Positions 16,120-24,285 of a stretch of 60,699 nt of DNA are shown here, piece by piece (within the stretch, counting starts at the first letter, position 1; each line of letters starts with the position of its first letter). Source of the DNA: an uncultured Lentisphaerota bacterium (GTDB taxonomy: Bacteria > Verrucomicrobiota > Lentisphaeria > Victivallales > UBA1829); assembly GCA_900320095.1 (NCBI GenBank), contig ONQZ01000014.1, positions 1 to 60,699 of the forward strand, written 5' to 3'. A program made the position numbers and the translations under genes. The notes beneath the pieces are model-generated. The model saw only the letters and a list, made by a program, of their open reading frames with translations, did no database searches and had not been told where the DNA came from.

Positions 16120-17484
16120 TCACGCATCCTTCAAGATTTTCAGAACCTGTTGAAGCGTACTGTTGTCCGTTTGGTCCGGCTCTTTTCCCTCCGGCATCAG
16201 CAGATTCAACACCCGGTCGATCTTCTCCTGTGAAGATGTCGTGCTCCGGTCGCCAATGACTTCGACCGCCTTCCGTTGGCTCTCCTCGCTGACGTGCGTG
16301 TAGTATTTATCGGCGATTTCGGAGTTGGTCCCGAGGATAGACAGAAGGACGGCCTTTGGGACGCCAGCCTCAGCGCAGAAGCTCGCGAAGCTGTGCCGGA
16401 GCGAATGAAATCCATAAACGGTCATTTTCTTCTTCCTGCCCGGAACCTTAACAGACGGCTCCAGACCGATCCAGCGAATCGGCCTCAACATCGCCCGATC
16501 AACCTGACAGTTTTCGATATTCTTTCCGTTTTGATTCAGTCGATTGTAATCAGCCGCCATTTTGGGCGTGACGTACTGGTCGCATCTCCATTTCTCCGCT
16601 TCAAGCAGGGCCTCGTACAGTTTGTCCGCAATGGGAATCGTAACCTCCTGCCCGGTTTTGAACTGCTTCACCCAGACGCGCCGGTTTTTCATATCGACGT
16701 TCTGCCATTGGAGCAGCACACAGTCCTTCAGGCGCTGACCAGTGAACATGCCGATGGTGTAGATGATCCTGATTTCATCTCTGTTCCGGATCTGGTGTCG
16801 CGGTTTCGAATCGGAAAGGACCGCCAATATCTGGTCCTCCTGTTCCTTCGTGAACGCCTGTCGATGAACGACCATTCCGATTTCCTCGCGAGGGTTTCGT
16901 TTCAGAGATTTTGACCGGAAGGGGTTCTTTCCTTCGTAATACTCCCTGAGGCATTCGAAGATTTTGCGGAGGCGTTTGATCTTCCGGTTGTGAGTATCAA
17001 CCGCAATTCCGGTAGATTTCAGGTAGGCAGCGTATTCTTCGCATAGTTGCGGCGTGACGTCGCTGATATAAATCACGGGAATCCGCCTTGTCCCGTCGAC
17101 TGTTTTCCCCTCGGAAGCCACACGGACAAAATCCCAGTAGGTCGTGTGGTATTCCCGCTGTTCATTATGAGAGTGCGGAGTGGCACGATCCGGGTGAGTC
17201 CTATAAATATCCCATCCGTCCTCAAGCGTAATCATCCGGGCAATTTTCGAGAGACCCCGGATGGCTTTCATTTGAGCATACGCGACCTCGGCTGTAGGCG
17301 CAAGCCAGAGCGAATCCAGGTCGAACGCCTTATTGACAGCTTCGTCGGGGTCCGATGTCTTCAGGGCGAATTCCTTGCGGACGCCCTTGGAGACATAAAG
17401 CCGATAGTAGAACTGACCGTTCTTTCTTTTCTGTCTTAGATTCCCCTGGAGGGCGATCCTCCTTCGATTTCCCGTGCTGACCAT
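16120..17484 (-). CDS. Tyrosine recombinase / phage-type integrase
   Basis: 454 residues. The catalytic domain shows TGQRLKD (Arg about 251), HSLRHSF (His 360, Arg 363) and the nucleophile region DKYYTH (Tyr about 394-395). The second His/Trp box is less clear (LGTNSEI). The N-terminal third has a basic region and a SAM-like core-binding domain. This is the usual length of an integrative-element recombinase rather than XerC/D (about 300). It ends beside site B, which makes sites A and B candidate arm or core sites. No tRNA flanks it. Whether it mobilises the adhesin region is inference. Confidence 0.9.
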   Translation of the reverse strand: MVSTGNRRRIALQGNLRQKRKNGQFYYRLYVSKGVRKEFALKTSDPDEAVNKAFDLDSLWLAPTAEVAYAQMKAIRGLSKIARMITLEDGWDIYRTHPDRATPHSHNEQREYHTTYWDFVRVASEGKTVDGTRRIPVIYISDVTPQLCEEYAAYLKSTGIAVDTHNRKIKRLRKIFECLREYYEGKNPFRSKSLKRNPREEIGMVVHRQAFTKEQEDQILAVLSDSKPRHQIRNRDEIRIIYTIGMFTGQRLKDCVLLQWQNVDMKNRRVWVKQFKTGQEVTIPIADKLYEALLEAEKWRCDQYVTPKMAADYNRLNQNGKNIENCQVDRAMLRPIRWIGLEPSVKVPGRKKKMTVYGFHSLRHSFASFCAEAGVPKAVLLSILGTNSEIADKYYTHVSEESQRKAVEVIGDRSTTSSQEKIDRVLNLLMPEGKEPDQTDNSTLQQVLKILKDA

Positions 17485-17578
17485 GTGTCAAACCTTTTGT
17501 TGATGGTCTCGCACATTACGCCGAATGATGGATCGCTTCACCTCAAAGGTGGTTCAAAAACGGACAGAGGGAAATCTT

Positions 17579-17617
17579 CCCCGTTTTTTTCCCGTTTTTC
17601 CCCGTTTTTCCCCGTTT
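17579..17617. repeat. Short C4G/T5 tandem repeat
   Basis: Four near-perfect 10-11-bp units of CCCCGTTTTT occur between the integrase start and the DUF486 stop. Function unknown; on the minus strand it would be an A/G-rich leader. Confidence 0.6.
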
Positions 17618-17667
17618 CCTCCTCAAAAATGACCCGGTTCCGCAAACGGTTCTTCCAGAACCGTCCG

Positions 17668-18039
17668 TCACTTGCGGAAGATGAAGAAGACGGCGCCGCA
17701 GAGGCAGAGGGCGGCCCAGATGAAGTCGAGGCGGAATTTCTCGCCCATGAAGAACACGGAGAACGGCACGAAGACGGAGAGCGTGATGACTTCCTGCATG
17801 ATCTTCAGCTGGGCGAGCGTGAGCGTGGTGTAGCCGATGCGGTTCGCGGGCACCTGCAGCAGATATTCGAAGAGAGCTATCCCCCAGCTGACGATGGCGG
17901 CCATCCACCACGGCTTGCTCGCCATGTTCTTCAGGTGTCCGTACCAGGCGAACGTCATGAAGCAGTTCGAGCAGACGAGGAGAAAGATCGTGCGGTAGAT
18001 GGCGGGGATGGAGACGATGGTTTCGAAGATTTTCTGCAT
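17668..18039 (-). CDS. DUF486 / DMT-type small membrane protein
   Basis: 123 residues with four predicted TM helices: AIYRTIFLLVCSNCFMTFAW, the AAIVSWGIALFEYLL region, ITLSVFVPFSVFFMG and FIWAALCLCGAVFFIF. The WYGHLKN, ALFEYLLQVPANR and LAQLKIMQE stretches match the DUF486 family (COG3169) of the drug/metabolite transporter superfamily. The substrate is unknown. The length is normal for the family, and a CAGGA ribosome site lies about 10 bp upstream of the ATG. Confidence 0.85.
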   Translation of the reverse strand: MQKIFETIVSIPAIYRTIFLLVCSNCFMTFAWYGHLKNMASKPWWMAAIVSWGIALFEYLLQVPANRIGYTTLTLAQLKIMQEVITLSVFVPFSVFFMGEKFRLDFIWAALCLCGAVFFIFRK

Positions 18040-18123
18040 GGTGATGCGGTCCTGAGGAAGCCGGGAGGTCGATCATGTGTGCCCGGCGGGTTGTATTTTG
18101 CTCCTGAAAACGGAATAAGAATC

Positions 18124-18158
18124 GGCGGCGCAACGGCTGGTGTCCGGGGTGCGCCGCC
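18124..18158 (-). terminator. Hairpin after the coiled-coil gene
   Basis: GGCGGCGCA (18124-18132) and TGCGCCGCC (18150-18158) form a perfect 9-bp stem between the coiled-coil gene (stop at 18198) and DUF486. The T-run on the minus strand is poor, so the terminator role is moderate. Confidence 0.45.
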
Positions 18159-18197
18159 TGGTGTTTTTGAGGTGAGAAAAAACGTATTTTTGTTCGG

Positions 18198-20012
18198 TTA
18201 TTTCTTCCTGTCGAGCTGTTCGGTGACTTTCCGCAGGGATTCGTGCTTGTCCACGAAGTCGTAGTAGAGTGTCTGGGACGGCTCTTTCGTGAGGCGGAGC
18301 TGCGTCGCCTTCGCGAGCGCGGGCTCGCCGGTGAAGACGAAGCACTGCGCCGTGGAGGTCTGCCCAAGGTCGGCCGAGGAGACTTTCACGACCACGCCGA
18401 CGAAGCAGCCTTCCTTCGACAGCACGATGTCGCCGACTTCCGCCTTCAGTTCGCTGGAGGAACGGTTCGGGTTGCGGATATACAGATAATTGTCGCCCTG
18501 TTCCATGCTCACGGAGCAGCGGCCCGTGATGTCGGCGGAATCCTTCGAGAACGTCGCGGACTTGAAGAGCGTGAGGTTGTCGAGGCCGCGTTCGCGGAGC
18601 GCGCCGAACGTGATCACGCGGACCGGTTCCGCGGCTTTGTCCGCGGCGACGGGGAACAGGCACACGCGGGCGTCTTCGGCGAGGCAGAGCGCCGGGCCGT
18701 TGACGGCGGCCCATTTGTCCTTGCTCTGCGGACGGCGCACCTTGTACTGCAGTTCGGTGACCTTGGTGTAACCGGAGTGCAGGTTCAGGCCGGTCGTGTC
18801 GCGGAAGGCGGAGACGAGCCACGTCTTGCCGCCGAGCGTGACGGCGGGCAGGAAGAACGACTTGTCGATGACGATGTTGTTGAAGAGACGGTCGTTGACG
18901 AGGTGGAAGGAGAGTTCGAGCGCGGAGGCGTTGTAGCTTGTGAGGACGTCGTTGCTGAGCATCTTCTTCAGCTCGCCGGCTTCCTTCTTGGTCTCGGTCA
19001 GGTCGCGGTCCTTGTCCTCGATCACCTTGTCCTTCTGGGTCAGGATCGTTTCTGTCTGCGCGATCGTGCGATCCTTCTCGCTCATGAGGCGTTCGTTCTG
19101 GGCGATCGTCTCCTTCGAGATGGCGAGCGACTGTTCGGACTTGTCGAGCTCGTTTTTCGTCTTGACGAGGTCGGAATTGACGTCCGCCAGCACGCGCACC
19201 ATGCCGTTCAGCTGGGTCTGCGTGGACGTGAGCTTGGACTTCGTTTCAGTGAGTTCAATTTCGGTCGCGTGGAATTTCGCGAGGGCTTCCTCGGCGCGTG
19301 CGCGGTCGAGACGCGCCTGTTCGCGGAGCGCTTCAAGTTCGAGCTTCGTCGCTTCGAGCTGGCCGGATGTCCGGGACAGGGTCTTTTCGCTCTGCTGAAG
19401 CTTTTCGGTGGCGGCGGCCTTTTCCTGCGTGACGCGCGCGAGGGAACGTTCGCTCGTTTCGAGGAGGGTTTCGCTGTCGCGGATGACCTTGTCGCGTTCG
19501 ACGAGCTCCTGCGCGGAGATCTTCAGCTCGTTTTCCTTCTGTTCGATAACGGCGGCGGACCGCTTCAGCGCGGCTTCGCGTTCGTCGAGCTCCTTTTTGG
19601 TCTTCGCGAGCTCGGCGGCGCTCTTCGCGAGCTCGGCGGCGCTCTTCGCCTGTTCCTGTTCGGATTTCGTCTTTTCGGAGGCGAGCTCATCTTTGGACTT
19701 CGTGAGGGCGGCGAGCGTTTCGGCGAGTTTCGCCTCAGCCTGCCTGATCTCCTCGTCGCGGGAGGCGATCTGCTTTTCGTCCTTGAGCGCGAGCGCGCGG
19801 AATTCCTCAAGGCGCTGCGCCAGCTCGTCCTTCTGCTGCTTCACTTCCTCGTGGCGCGCCAGTTCCTCGTCGATCATCTCGACCAGACGGGTCGCGGGCG
19901 ACGATATCTTCGCGGCCCCGGCGGGGTCGCCGACCTCGTTCATCCCGATCGACAGGGACATTGCCGCCAGGACCAGGAAGTCGCATGTGACAATGAGAAT
20001 GGACCGGTTCAC
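18198..20012 (-). CDS. Membrane-anchored coiled-coil protein, putative MotB/ExbD-like partner of the upstream channel
   Basis: 604 residues. The N-terminus is one short TM helix, ILIVTCDFLVLAAMSLSIG, with an Asp at residue 11 inside it; MotB, ExbD and TolR carry an essential Asp at the same place (MotB has ADFMTAMM). Residues about 45-360 are a long charged coiled coil with heptad repeats, including two tandem KSAAELA units. The last 230 residues are beta-rich. The pieces GKTWLVSAFRD, DARVCLFPV and VGDIVLSKEGCFVGVVV follow the order of a trypsin-like fold but without a clear Ser-His-Asp triad, so a degenerate protease-like domain is possible. The start overlaps the stop of the upstream channel gene by 4 bp (ATGA), implying translational coupling and a complex. 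No known family name recognised. Confidence 0.7.
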   Translation of the reverse strand: MNRSILIVTCDFLVLAAMSLSIGMNEVGDPAGAAKISSPATRLVEMIDEELARHEEVKQQKDELAQRLEEFRALALKDEKQIASRDEEIRQAEAKLAETLAALTKSKDELASEKTKSEQEQAKSAAELAKSAAELAKTKKELDEREAALKRSAAVIEQKENELKISAQELVERDKVIRDSETLLETSERSLARVTQEKAAATEKLQQSEKTLSRTSGQLEATKLELEALREQARLDRARAEEALAKFHATEIELTETKSKLTSTQTQLNGMVRVLADVNSDLVKTKNELDKSEQSLAISKETIAQNERLMSEKDRTIAQTETILTQKDKVIEDKDRDLTETKKEAGELKKMLSNDVLTSYNASALELSFHLVNDRLFNNIVIDKSFFLPAVTLGGKTWLVSAFRDTTGLNLHSGYTKVTELQYKVRRPQSKDKWAAVNGPALCLAEDARVCLFPVAADKAAEPVRVITFGALRERGLDNLTLFKSATFSKDSADITGRCSVSMEQGDNYLYIRNPNRSSSELKAEVGDIVLSKEGCFVGVVVKVSSADLGQTSTAQCFVFTGEPALAKATQLRLTKEPSQTLYYDFVDKHESLRKVTEQLDRKK

Positions 20013-20602
20013 AGTTTGGCTTCCTTTCCGTTGGATTCATCGGCGGCGGTGATGAGTGCCTGCTTGAGCGGGTACTGGAAGACCAGGCGCAGGATCACGC
20101 TGAAGATGATGCCGACGAGCGTGGAGGAGTAGGCGATCAGGCGGCTGATGTTCGGGTTGAACGACATCACGATGAAGCTGGAGACGGTGCCGAGCAGGCC
20201 GAAGTACAGCGGCAGGTCGAGGAAGAGATCGGCGTTTTCAAGCTTTTTCAGTCGGATCGCGACGGCTTCCGTGCTGCGCTTCAGCGCGGAGAAGACCTTC
20301 GCCGCCATCATGAACGCCGTCGCCTGAAGGACCAGAATGAACATGAGGATGAAGAACGAAAGATGCGCGGCGGTCCTGTTGATCTGTTCGACGTTCTTCG
20401 CCGCCTCGCGGATGTCTTTCTCGCTCGCCATCTGCGTCGGCGCGGTCACGTTCCCCTCGAAGAGCGAGCGGAAGAAATCGTTCTTTCTGTAGAGGAACGA
20501 CAGGATGAGAACGATGATGATCGCGAGCGCTATGATGACGATATTGTAAATGAGGGCGGAATGTCCAGCTCCGGATCCGGTTTTCTGAGGTGTTTGGTTC
20601 AC
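20009..20602 (-). CDS. MotA/TolQ/ExbB-like membrane channel protein
   Basis: 197 residues from a GTG start; AGGAGG at 20609-20614 fits this GTG better than the ATG 27 codons upstream. Four TM helices are visible at about 16-38, 80-101, 128-149 and 156-175. The third contains YFGLLGTVSSF and the fourth AYSSTLVGIIFSVI, matching the GLLGTV and T-x-x-G signatures of TM3/TM4 in the MotA/TolQ/ExbB proton-channel family. It lacks a long cytoplasmic domain. It is coupled by a 4-bp overlap to the coiled-coil gene, whose TM Asp would complete a stator-like proton path (inference). Confidence 0.7.
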   Translation of the reverse strand: MNQTPQKTGSGAGHSALIYNIVIIALAIIIVLILSFLYRKNDFFRSLFEGNVTAPTQMASEKDIREAAKNVEQINRTAAHLSFFILMFILVLQATAFMMAAKVFSALKRSTEAVAIRLKKLENADLFLDLPLYFGLLGTVSSFIVMSFNPNISRLIAYSSTLVGIIFSVILRLVFQYPLKQALITAADESNGKEAKL

Positions 20603-20688
20603 GGTTTTCCTCCTGTTTGCGGGCTGTTTTTGACGATTTTGAGTAAAAATGCGAATACGTGAGAAACGGAATAATTTGTACATCTATT

Positions 20689-20717
20689 AAGATAATGCCG
20701 TTTCCCTGAAAAATCAA
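20689..20717 (-). promoter_or_regulatory. Promoter of the channel/coiled-coil pair
   Basis: On the minus strand TTGATT (20712-20717) and TATCTT (20689-20694) are 17 bp apart, preceded by the GC that often sits before -35 boxes here. It lies about 90 bp upstream of the GTG start, just downstream of the ncRNA terminator. Confidence 0.6.
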
Positions 20718-20728
20718 GCTGCGAAACG

Positions 20729-20875
20729 AAAAAAGGCGGATTCGGAAAACCGCAATCCGCCGGAAGATCAAAACAGAAGCAGGGTTTCATATACCGCTCC
20801 AACTTAACGTAGGTGCAATAAGGCCTTGCGGCCCCGATATATTCTTTGTTCAGAGGAATGAACCGCTGCTTCCTG
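20729..20875 (-). ncRNA. Candidate structured non-coding RNA, about 147 nt
   Basis: A minus-strand unit with its own promoter (20882-20909) and a textbook terminator: GGCGGATT pairs with AATCCGCC, then six T (20729-20761). The 5' end (AGGAAGCAG, from 20874) pairs with a 3' segment at 20775-20790. Inside, AUAUAUCG pairs with CGGUAUAU, and that helix encloses two hairpins: GGCC-GCAA-GGCC with a GNRA loop, and GCACCUAC-GUUAA-GUUGGAGC. The result is a closed three-way junction. No ORF with a ribosome site is present. I considered SRP and 6S RNA but found no convincing match. It could act in trans or be a leader-type regulator. Confidence 0.6.
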
Positions 20876-20881
20876 GTGTTT

Positions 20882-20909
20882 AATTTAGACGGGTTTTCCG
20901 AAAATGCAA
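20882..20909 (-). promoter_or_regulatory. Promoter of the candidate ncRNA
   Basis: On the minus strand TTGCAT (20904-20909) and TAAATT (20882-20887) are 16 bp apart. The predicted start, about 20875, coincides with the first base of the terminal helix of the RNA. Confidence 0.6.
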
Positions 20910-21011
20910 GCTGTCAAATGCGTTTTTTTCAAAAAAAGTCATTTCTTTTTCCCGGCATCCATGCCGCGCCCCGGCCGGAGCTGAAAATCTCGTTTTTTTG
21001 GGCGTTTCGAC

Positions 21012-21039
21012 TGGAAAAATGCGTTTTTTGAGCTATCTT
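21012..21039 (+). promoter_or_regulatory. Possible promoter of the hisD operon
   Basis: TGGAAA (21012-21017) and TATCTT (21034-21039) are 16 bp apart, 45 bp before the hisD start. The -35 is weaker than elsewhere in the window. Confidence 0.45.
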
Positions 21040-21084
21040 ATATGGATTAATGTTTGCGCCCCCGAACCAGAAAGGACCTTTCCC

Positions 21085-22383
21085 ATGAAAATCATTGACT
21101 GCACCGATGCCGATTACGAGCAGACGCTTCAATCGCTTTATACCCGGCCGGCGTGCCCCCCCGAGATTGAGGAACGGGCACAGGCGATCGTGGACGAGGT
21201 CCGTGCGCACGGCGACGCGGCCGTCCTGTCGCAGATCGCGAAGTTCGACCGCGTGATCCTGACCTCGCCCGAGCTCAAGGTCTCCGACGAGGAGATCGCC
21301 GCCGCGAAGAAAGCCGTTTCCAAAAAGACGAAAGCCTCGATCAAGCTCGCGTTCGACAACATCACCGCGTTCGCGAAGATGCAGATACCGCGTTCGTGGA
21401 CCTCGCATCCGCGTCCCGGCGTCACGCTCGGCGAACAGTTCAAGCCGATGAACCGCGTGGCGTGCTACGTGCCGGGCGGCACGGCTCCGCTGGTCTCCAG
21501 CGCGCTTCACACGGTCGCCATCGCGAAGGCCGCCGGAGTCCGCGAGATCATCGCCGCCACGCCTCCGCGCAAGGACGGCAGCATCAACCCCGCCACGCTG
21601 TACGCGCTGGTCGCCGCGGGCGCCACGGCAGTCTACAAGATGGGCGGCGCCACGGCGATCGCCGCGCTCGCCTACGGCACGGAGACGGTCCCCGCCGTCG
21701 AGAAAATCGTCGGACCGGGCAACGCCTACGTCGCCGCCGCCAAACGCTACGTCTACGGGCGCGTCGCCATCGACATGGTCGCCGGGCCGTCCGAGGTCAT
21801 GGTGGTCGCCGACGGCAGCGTGAACCCCGCCTGGACCGCCGCCGACATCCTGTCGCAGGCGGAGCACGGCTCCGGCCTCGAACAGGCGGTCCTGGTCACG
21901 GATTCGAAAAAAGTGCTCAAGGCCGTTCAGGAGCAGATCCTCGAACAGTCCAAAACGCTCACGCGCCAGGGACCGCTTCAGAAGGTGCTCGCGAACGGCA
22001 TCTTCCTGATCCGCTGCGCCTCTATGGACGAGGCGGCGGAGATCGCCGGAAAGTTCGCGCCGGAACACCTCGAGCTTCACTGCGCCGCCCCCGCGAAATT
22101 CGCAAAGCGCATCCACGCCGCGGGCGCGATCTTCCTCGGTCCGTGGACCCCGGAACCCGCGGGCGATTTCACCGCCGGCCCGAGCCACGTGCTGCCGACC
22201 GCCGGGACCGCCCGGTTCTTCCACGGCATCACGGCGGGCGATTTCTTCTGTCGCAGCAGCATTCTGTCGTTCACGGAAAACGCGTTGATGCGCGAGGTGG
22301 ACGCGATTGAACACTTCGCCGAGCTCGAGGGGCTGGACGCCCACGGGCGCAGCGCATCCATCCGCAGGACCGGACGGAACTAA
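21085..22383 (+). CDS. hisD: Histidinol dehydrogenase
   Basis: 432 residues, the usual family length. The enzyme oxidises L-histidinol to L-histidine with two NAD+ in the cytosol, the last two steps of histidine synthesis. Visible signatures include RVACYVPGG, the family stretch around KIVGPGNAYVAAAKR, GPSEV, EHGSGLEQAV, FAPEHLEL and GPSHVLPT. I chose the ATG at 21085, preceded by AAAGGA, over the in-frame ATG at 20998, which would add unconserved residues. hisC follows 18 bp downstream, so they form one unit. Confidence 0.97.
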   Translation: MKIIDCTDADYEQTLQSLYTRPACPPEIEERAQAIVDEVRAHGDAAVLSQIAKFDRVILTSPELKVSDEEIAAAKKAVSKKTKASIKLAFDNITAFAKMQIPRSWTSHPRPGVTLGEQFKPMNRVACYVPGGTAPLVSSALHTVAIAKAAGVREIIAATPPRKDGSINPATLYALVAAGATAVYKMGGATAIAALAYGTETVPAVEKIVGPGNAYVAAAKRYVYGRVAIDMVAGPSEVMVVADGSVNPAWTAADILSQAEHGSGLEQAVLVTDSKKVLKAVQEQILEQSKTLTRQGPLQKVLANGIFLIRCASMDEAAEIAGKFAPEHLELHCAAPAKFAKRIHAAGAIFLGPWTPEPAGDFTAGPSHVLPTAGTARFFHGITAGDFFCRSSILSFTENALMREVDAIEHFAELEGLDAHGRSASIRRTGRN

Positions 22384-22401
22384 CGCGAAAGGCACCCGGC
22401 A

Positions 22402-23478
22402 ATGACACCCGACAAATACATCTCCTATTTCCGCAAGGACATCGACCGGATGGACGGCTACGCCCCCGGCGAACAGCTCAATATCCCCGAGCTCATCAAG
22501 CTCAACACAAACGAAAACCCGTTCCCGCCCTGCCCCGGCGTGTTCCAGGCGCTGTCCTCCATCGACCCGGAACGCCTCCGCCTGTACCCGAATCCGACCT
22601 CGGATCCTGTCCGCGACGAGATCGCAAAGATGTTCGGCCTGACGCGCGACAACGTGATCGCGTGCAACGGCTCGGACGACACGCTGAGCATCACGGTGCG
22701 GTGCTTCTCTTCGACCAACCTGCCGATCGCATGCCTGCGCCCGTCCTACACGCTCTACCCCACGCTGGCGGCGCTCCACGGCGCTCCCGTGCGCTACATC
22801 GACCTCGCGGACGACTTCGGCCTGCCGGACGACATCCTGAAACAGCTCGAAGGCACCAACCTCTTCCTCATCGCGCGCCCGAACGCCCCGACCGGCAACA
22901 GCTTCCCGCGCGCCGTGATGGAGCGCATCTGCGCCGAGTACAAGGGCATGGTCCTGATCGACGAGGCGTACGCCGACTTCGCGTCCGACAACTGCGCGGA
23001 CTTCGTGAACCGCTTCCCGAACGTGATCGTTTCGCGCACGTTCTCGAAATCGCGTTCGCTCGCCGGACTCCGGTTCGGGTTCGCCCTGGCGCATCCGCGC
23101 ACGATCGCCGGCATGATGAAGATGAAGGACTCGTACAACGTCTCCTATCTCACGCAGATGCTCGCCATCGCCGCGCTTCAGGACAAGCAGTATTTCACGG
23201 ACTGCGTCGAAAAGATCCGTCTAGCGCGCGAAATGCTCCGCACCGGACTGCTCGGCCTCGGGTTCGAGGTCGTCCCGTCCGAGACGAACTTCCTCTTTGC
23301 CGCGCCGCCCGACGGCGACGGTGAACGCTGTTTCCGCGAGCTCCGCGCCCGCAACATCCTCGTGCGCTATTTCCCCTATCCGCGCACGAAACGCTACGTG
23401 CGAATCTCCATCGGCACGTCCGTCCAGGTCGTGAAAGTCTGGTCGGTCCTGTCCCAGATCTACGGAGCCAAGTCATGA
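22402..23478 (+). CDS. hisC: Histidinol-phosphate aminotransferase
   Basis: 358 residues of a class-II PLP aminotransferase, converting imidazole-acetol phosphate and glutamate to histidinol phosphate. The opening KLNTNENPFPP is typical of HisC. RPNAPTGN, LIDEAYADF and SRTFSKSRSLAGLRFGFA (with the PLP lysine) are all present. It sits directly after hisD. Its stop overlaps the start of the next gene by 4 bp (ATGA). Confidence 0.95.
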   Translation: MTPDKYISYFRKDIDRMDGYAPGEQLNIPELIKLNTNENPFPPCPGVFQALSSIDPERLRLYPNPTSDPVRDEIAKMFGLTRDNVIACNGSDDTLSITVRCFSSTNLPIACLRPSYTLYPTLAALHGAPVRYIDLADDFGLPDDILKQLEGTNLFLIARPNAPTGNSFPRAVMERICAEYKGMVLIDEAYADFASDNCADFVNRFPNVIVSRTFSKSRSLAGLRFGFALAHPRTIAGMMKMKDSYNVSYLTQMLAIAALQDKQYFTDCVEKIRLAREMLRTGLLGLGFEVVPSETNFLFAAPPDGDGERCFRELRARNILVRYFPYPRTKRYVRISIGTSVQVVKVWSVLSQIYGAKS

Positions 23479-24257
23479 GCACGCTGTCCGCCCCGAAAAA
23501 AACGTTCCGTCTCTTCGCCCTCGCGGCGGCCCTGCTGGCCGCGCCGTGCGGACTGCGCGCGGACGTCTTTTCCATCTGGCCGTTCGGCGGCGGATCGGCG
23601 GGAAAAAGCGGCGTTTCGGACGACTTGTCCGCAGAAGCTGCGGAGGACACGCTGGCGACGCTGCTCGACGCCACGCAGTTCTGGTCCGAAAAGGTCACGG
23701 TCAACGGCCGGAACATGACGATGAAGATATCCATGTCCGACCAGTCGCTTTCCCTCGTGCGGGCGTCCGTGCTGAAGCTCTTCCCCACGGCGCAGGTCGC
23801 CGGCAACGAATCCTCGCTTCTCATGAAGCGCCCGCTGGACGACGGCAGCTCCCAGCGCATCTTCCTGCTCCAGCTCCGCGGCCTGAACCCGCTTCTCCAG
23901 TTCACGACGGTCCTGCCGAAGGACATGCCCCGCGAATGCCCCCTGGAGCTCTGGCCCACGGAATTCCCGATCGCCGCCGGAGCAAGGAGTTTCACGCTCA
24001 TGAACTTCCCGAACCGCGGCTCGCATTTCGGCACGTACGAGATCGCGAACTCCGAGATCGCGCCCGTCATGGACGACCTGACGGCGAAGATCAGAAGCAA
24101 GGGCTGGGCTCCCGCCACCATGGAGCACGCCGACCTTTTCGAAGGCGCCGGCGAAGTCTTCATGAAGAAGGACCCGGACGCGCTCCTGCTGCTCGGCATC
24201 GTGCGCGACGCCGCCGGATCCGTGCAGGTATCGTTCTACACTCGCAAACTCAAATAA
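23475..24257 (+). CDS. Secreted or membrane-associated protein of unknown function
   Basis: 260 residues. The N-terminus has basic residues followed by FALAAALLAAPCGLRAD, a signal peptide with a likely cut after LRA. The mature part is mixed alpha/beta with no Cys, repeats or motif I recognise. It is translationally coupled to hisC and followed closely by cmk, but that context does not suggest a role. Codon use matches its neighbours, so it is a genuine gene. Confidence 0.75.
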   Translation: MSTLSAPKKTFRLFALAAALLAAPCGLRADVFSIWPFGGGSAGKSGVSDDLSAEAAEDTLATLLDATQFWSEKVTVNGRNMTMKISMSDQSLSLVRASVLKLFPTAQVAGNESSLLMKRPLDDGSSQRIFLLQLRGLNPLLQFTTVLPKDMPRECPLELWPTEFPIAAGARSFTLMNFPNRGSHFGTYEIANSEIAPVMDDLTAKIRSKGWAPATMEHADLFEGAGEVFMKKDPDALLLLGIVRDAAGSVQVSFYTRKLK

Positions 24258-24285
24258 CCCTTTTCATCCCAAGGAAGCCCCAGAT

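Noticed and set aside
18198..20602. A Zorya-type defence pair
   Set aside because: No OmpA-like peptidoglycan-binding domain, no long tail on the channel protein and no helicase or nuclease genes nearby.
20729..20875. SRP RNA, because GGAAGCAGC occurs near the 5' end
   Set aside because: The conserved partner strand of the SRP domain IV loop is missing and GGAAGCAG lies in the terminal helix here.
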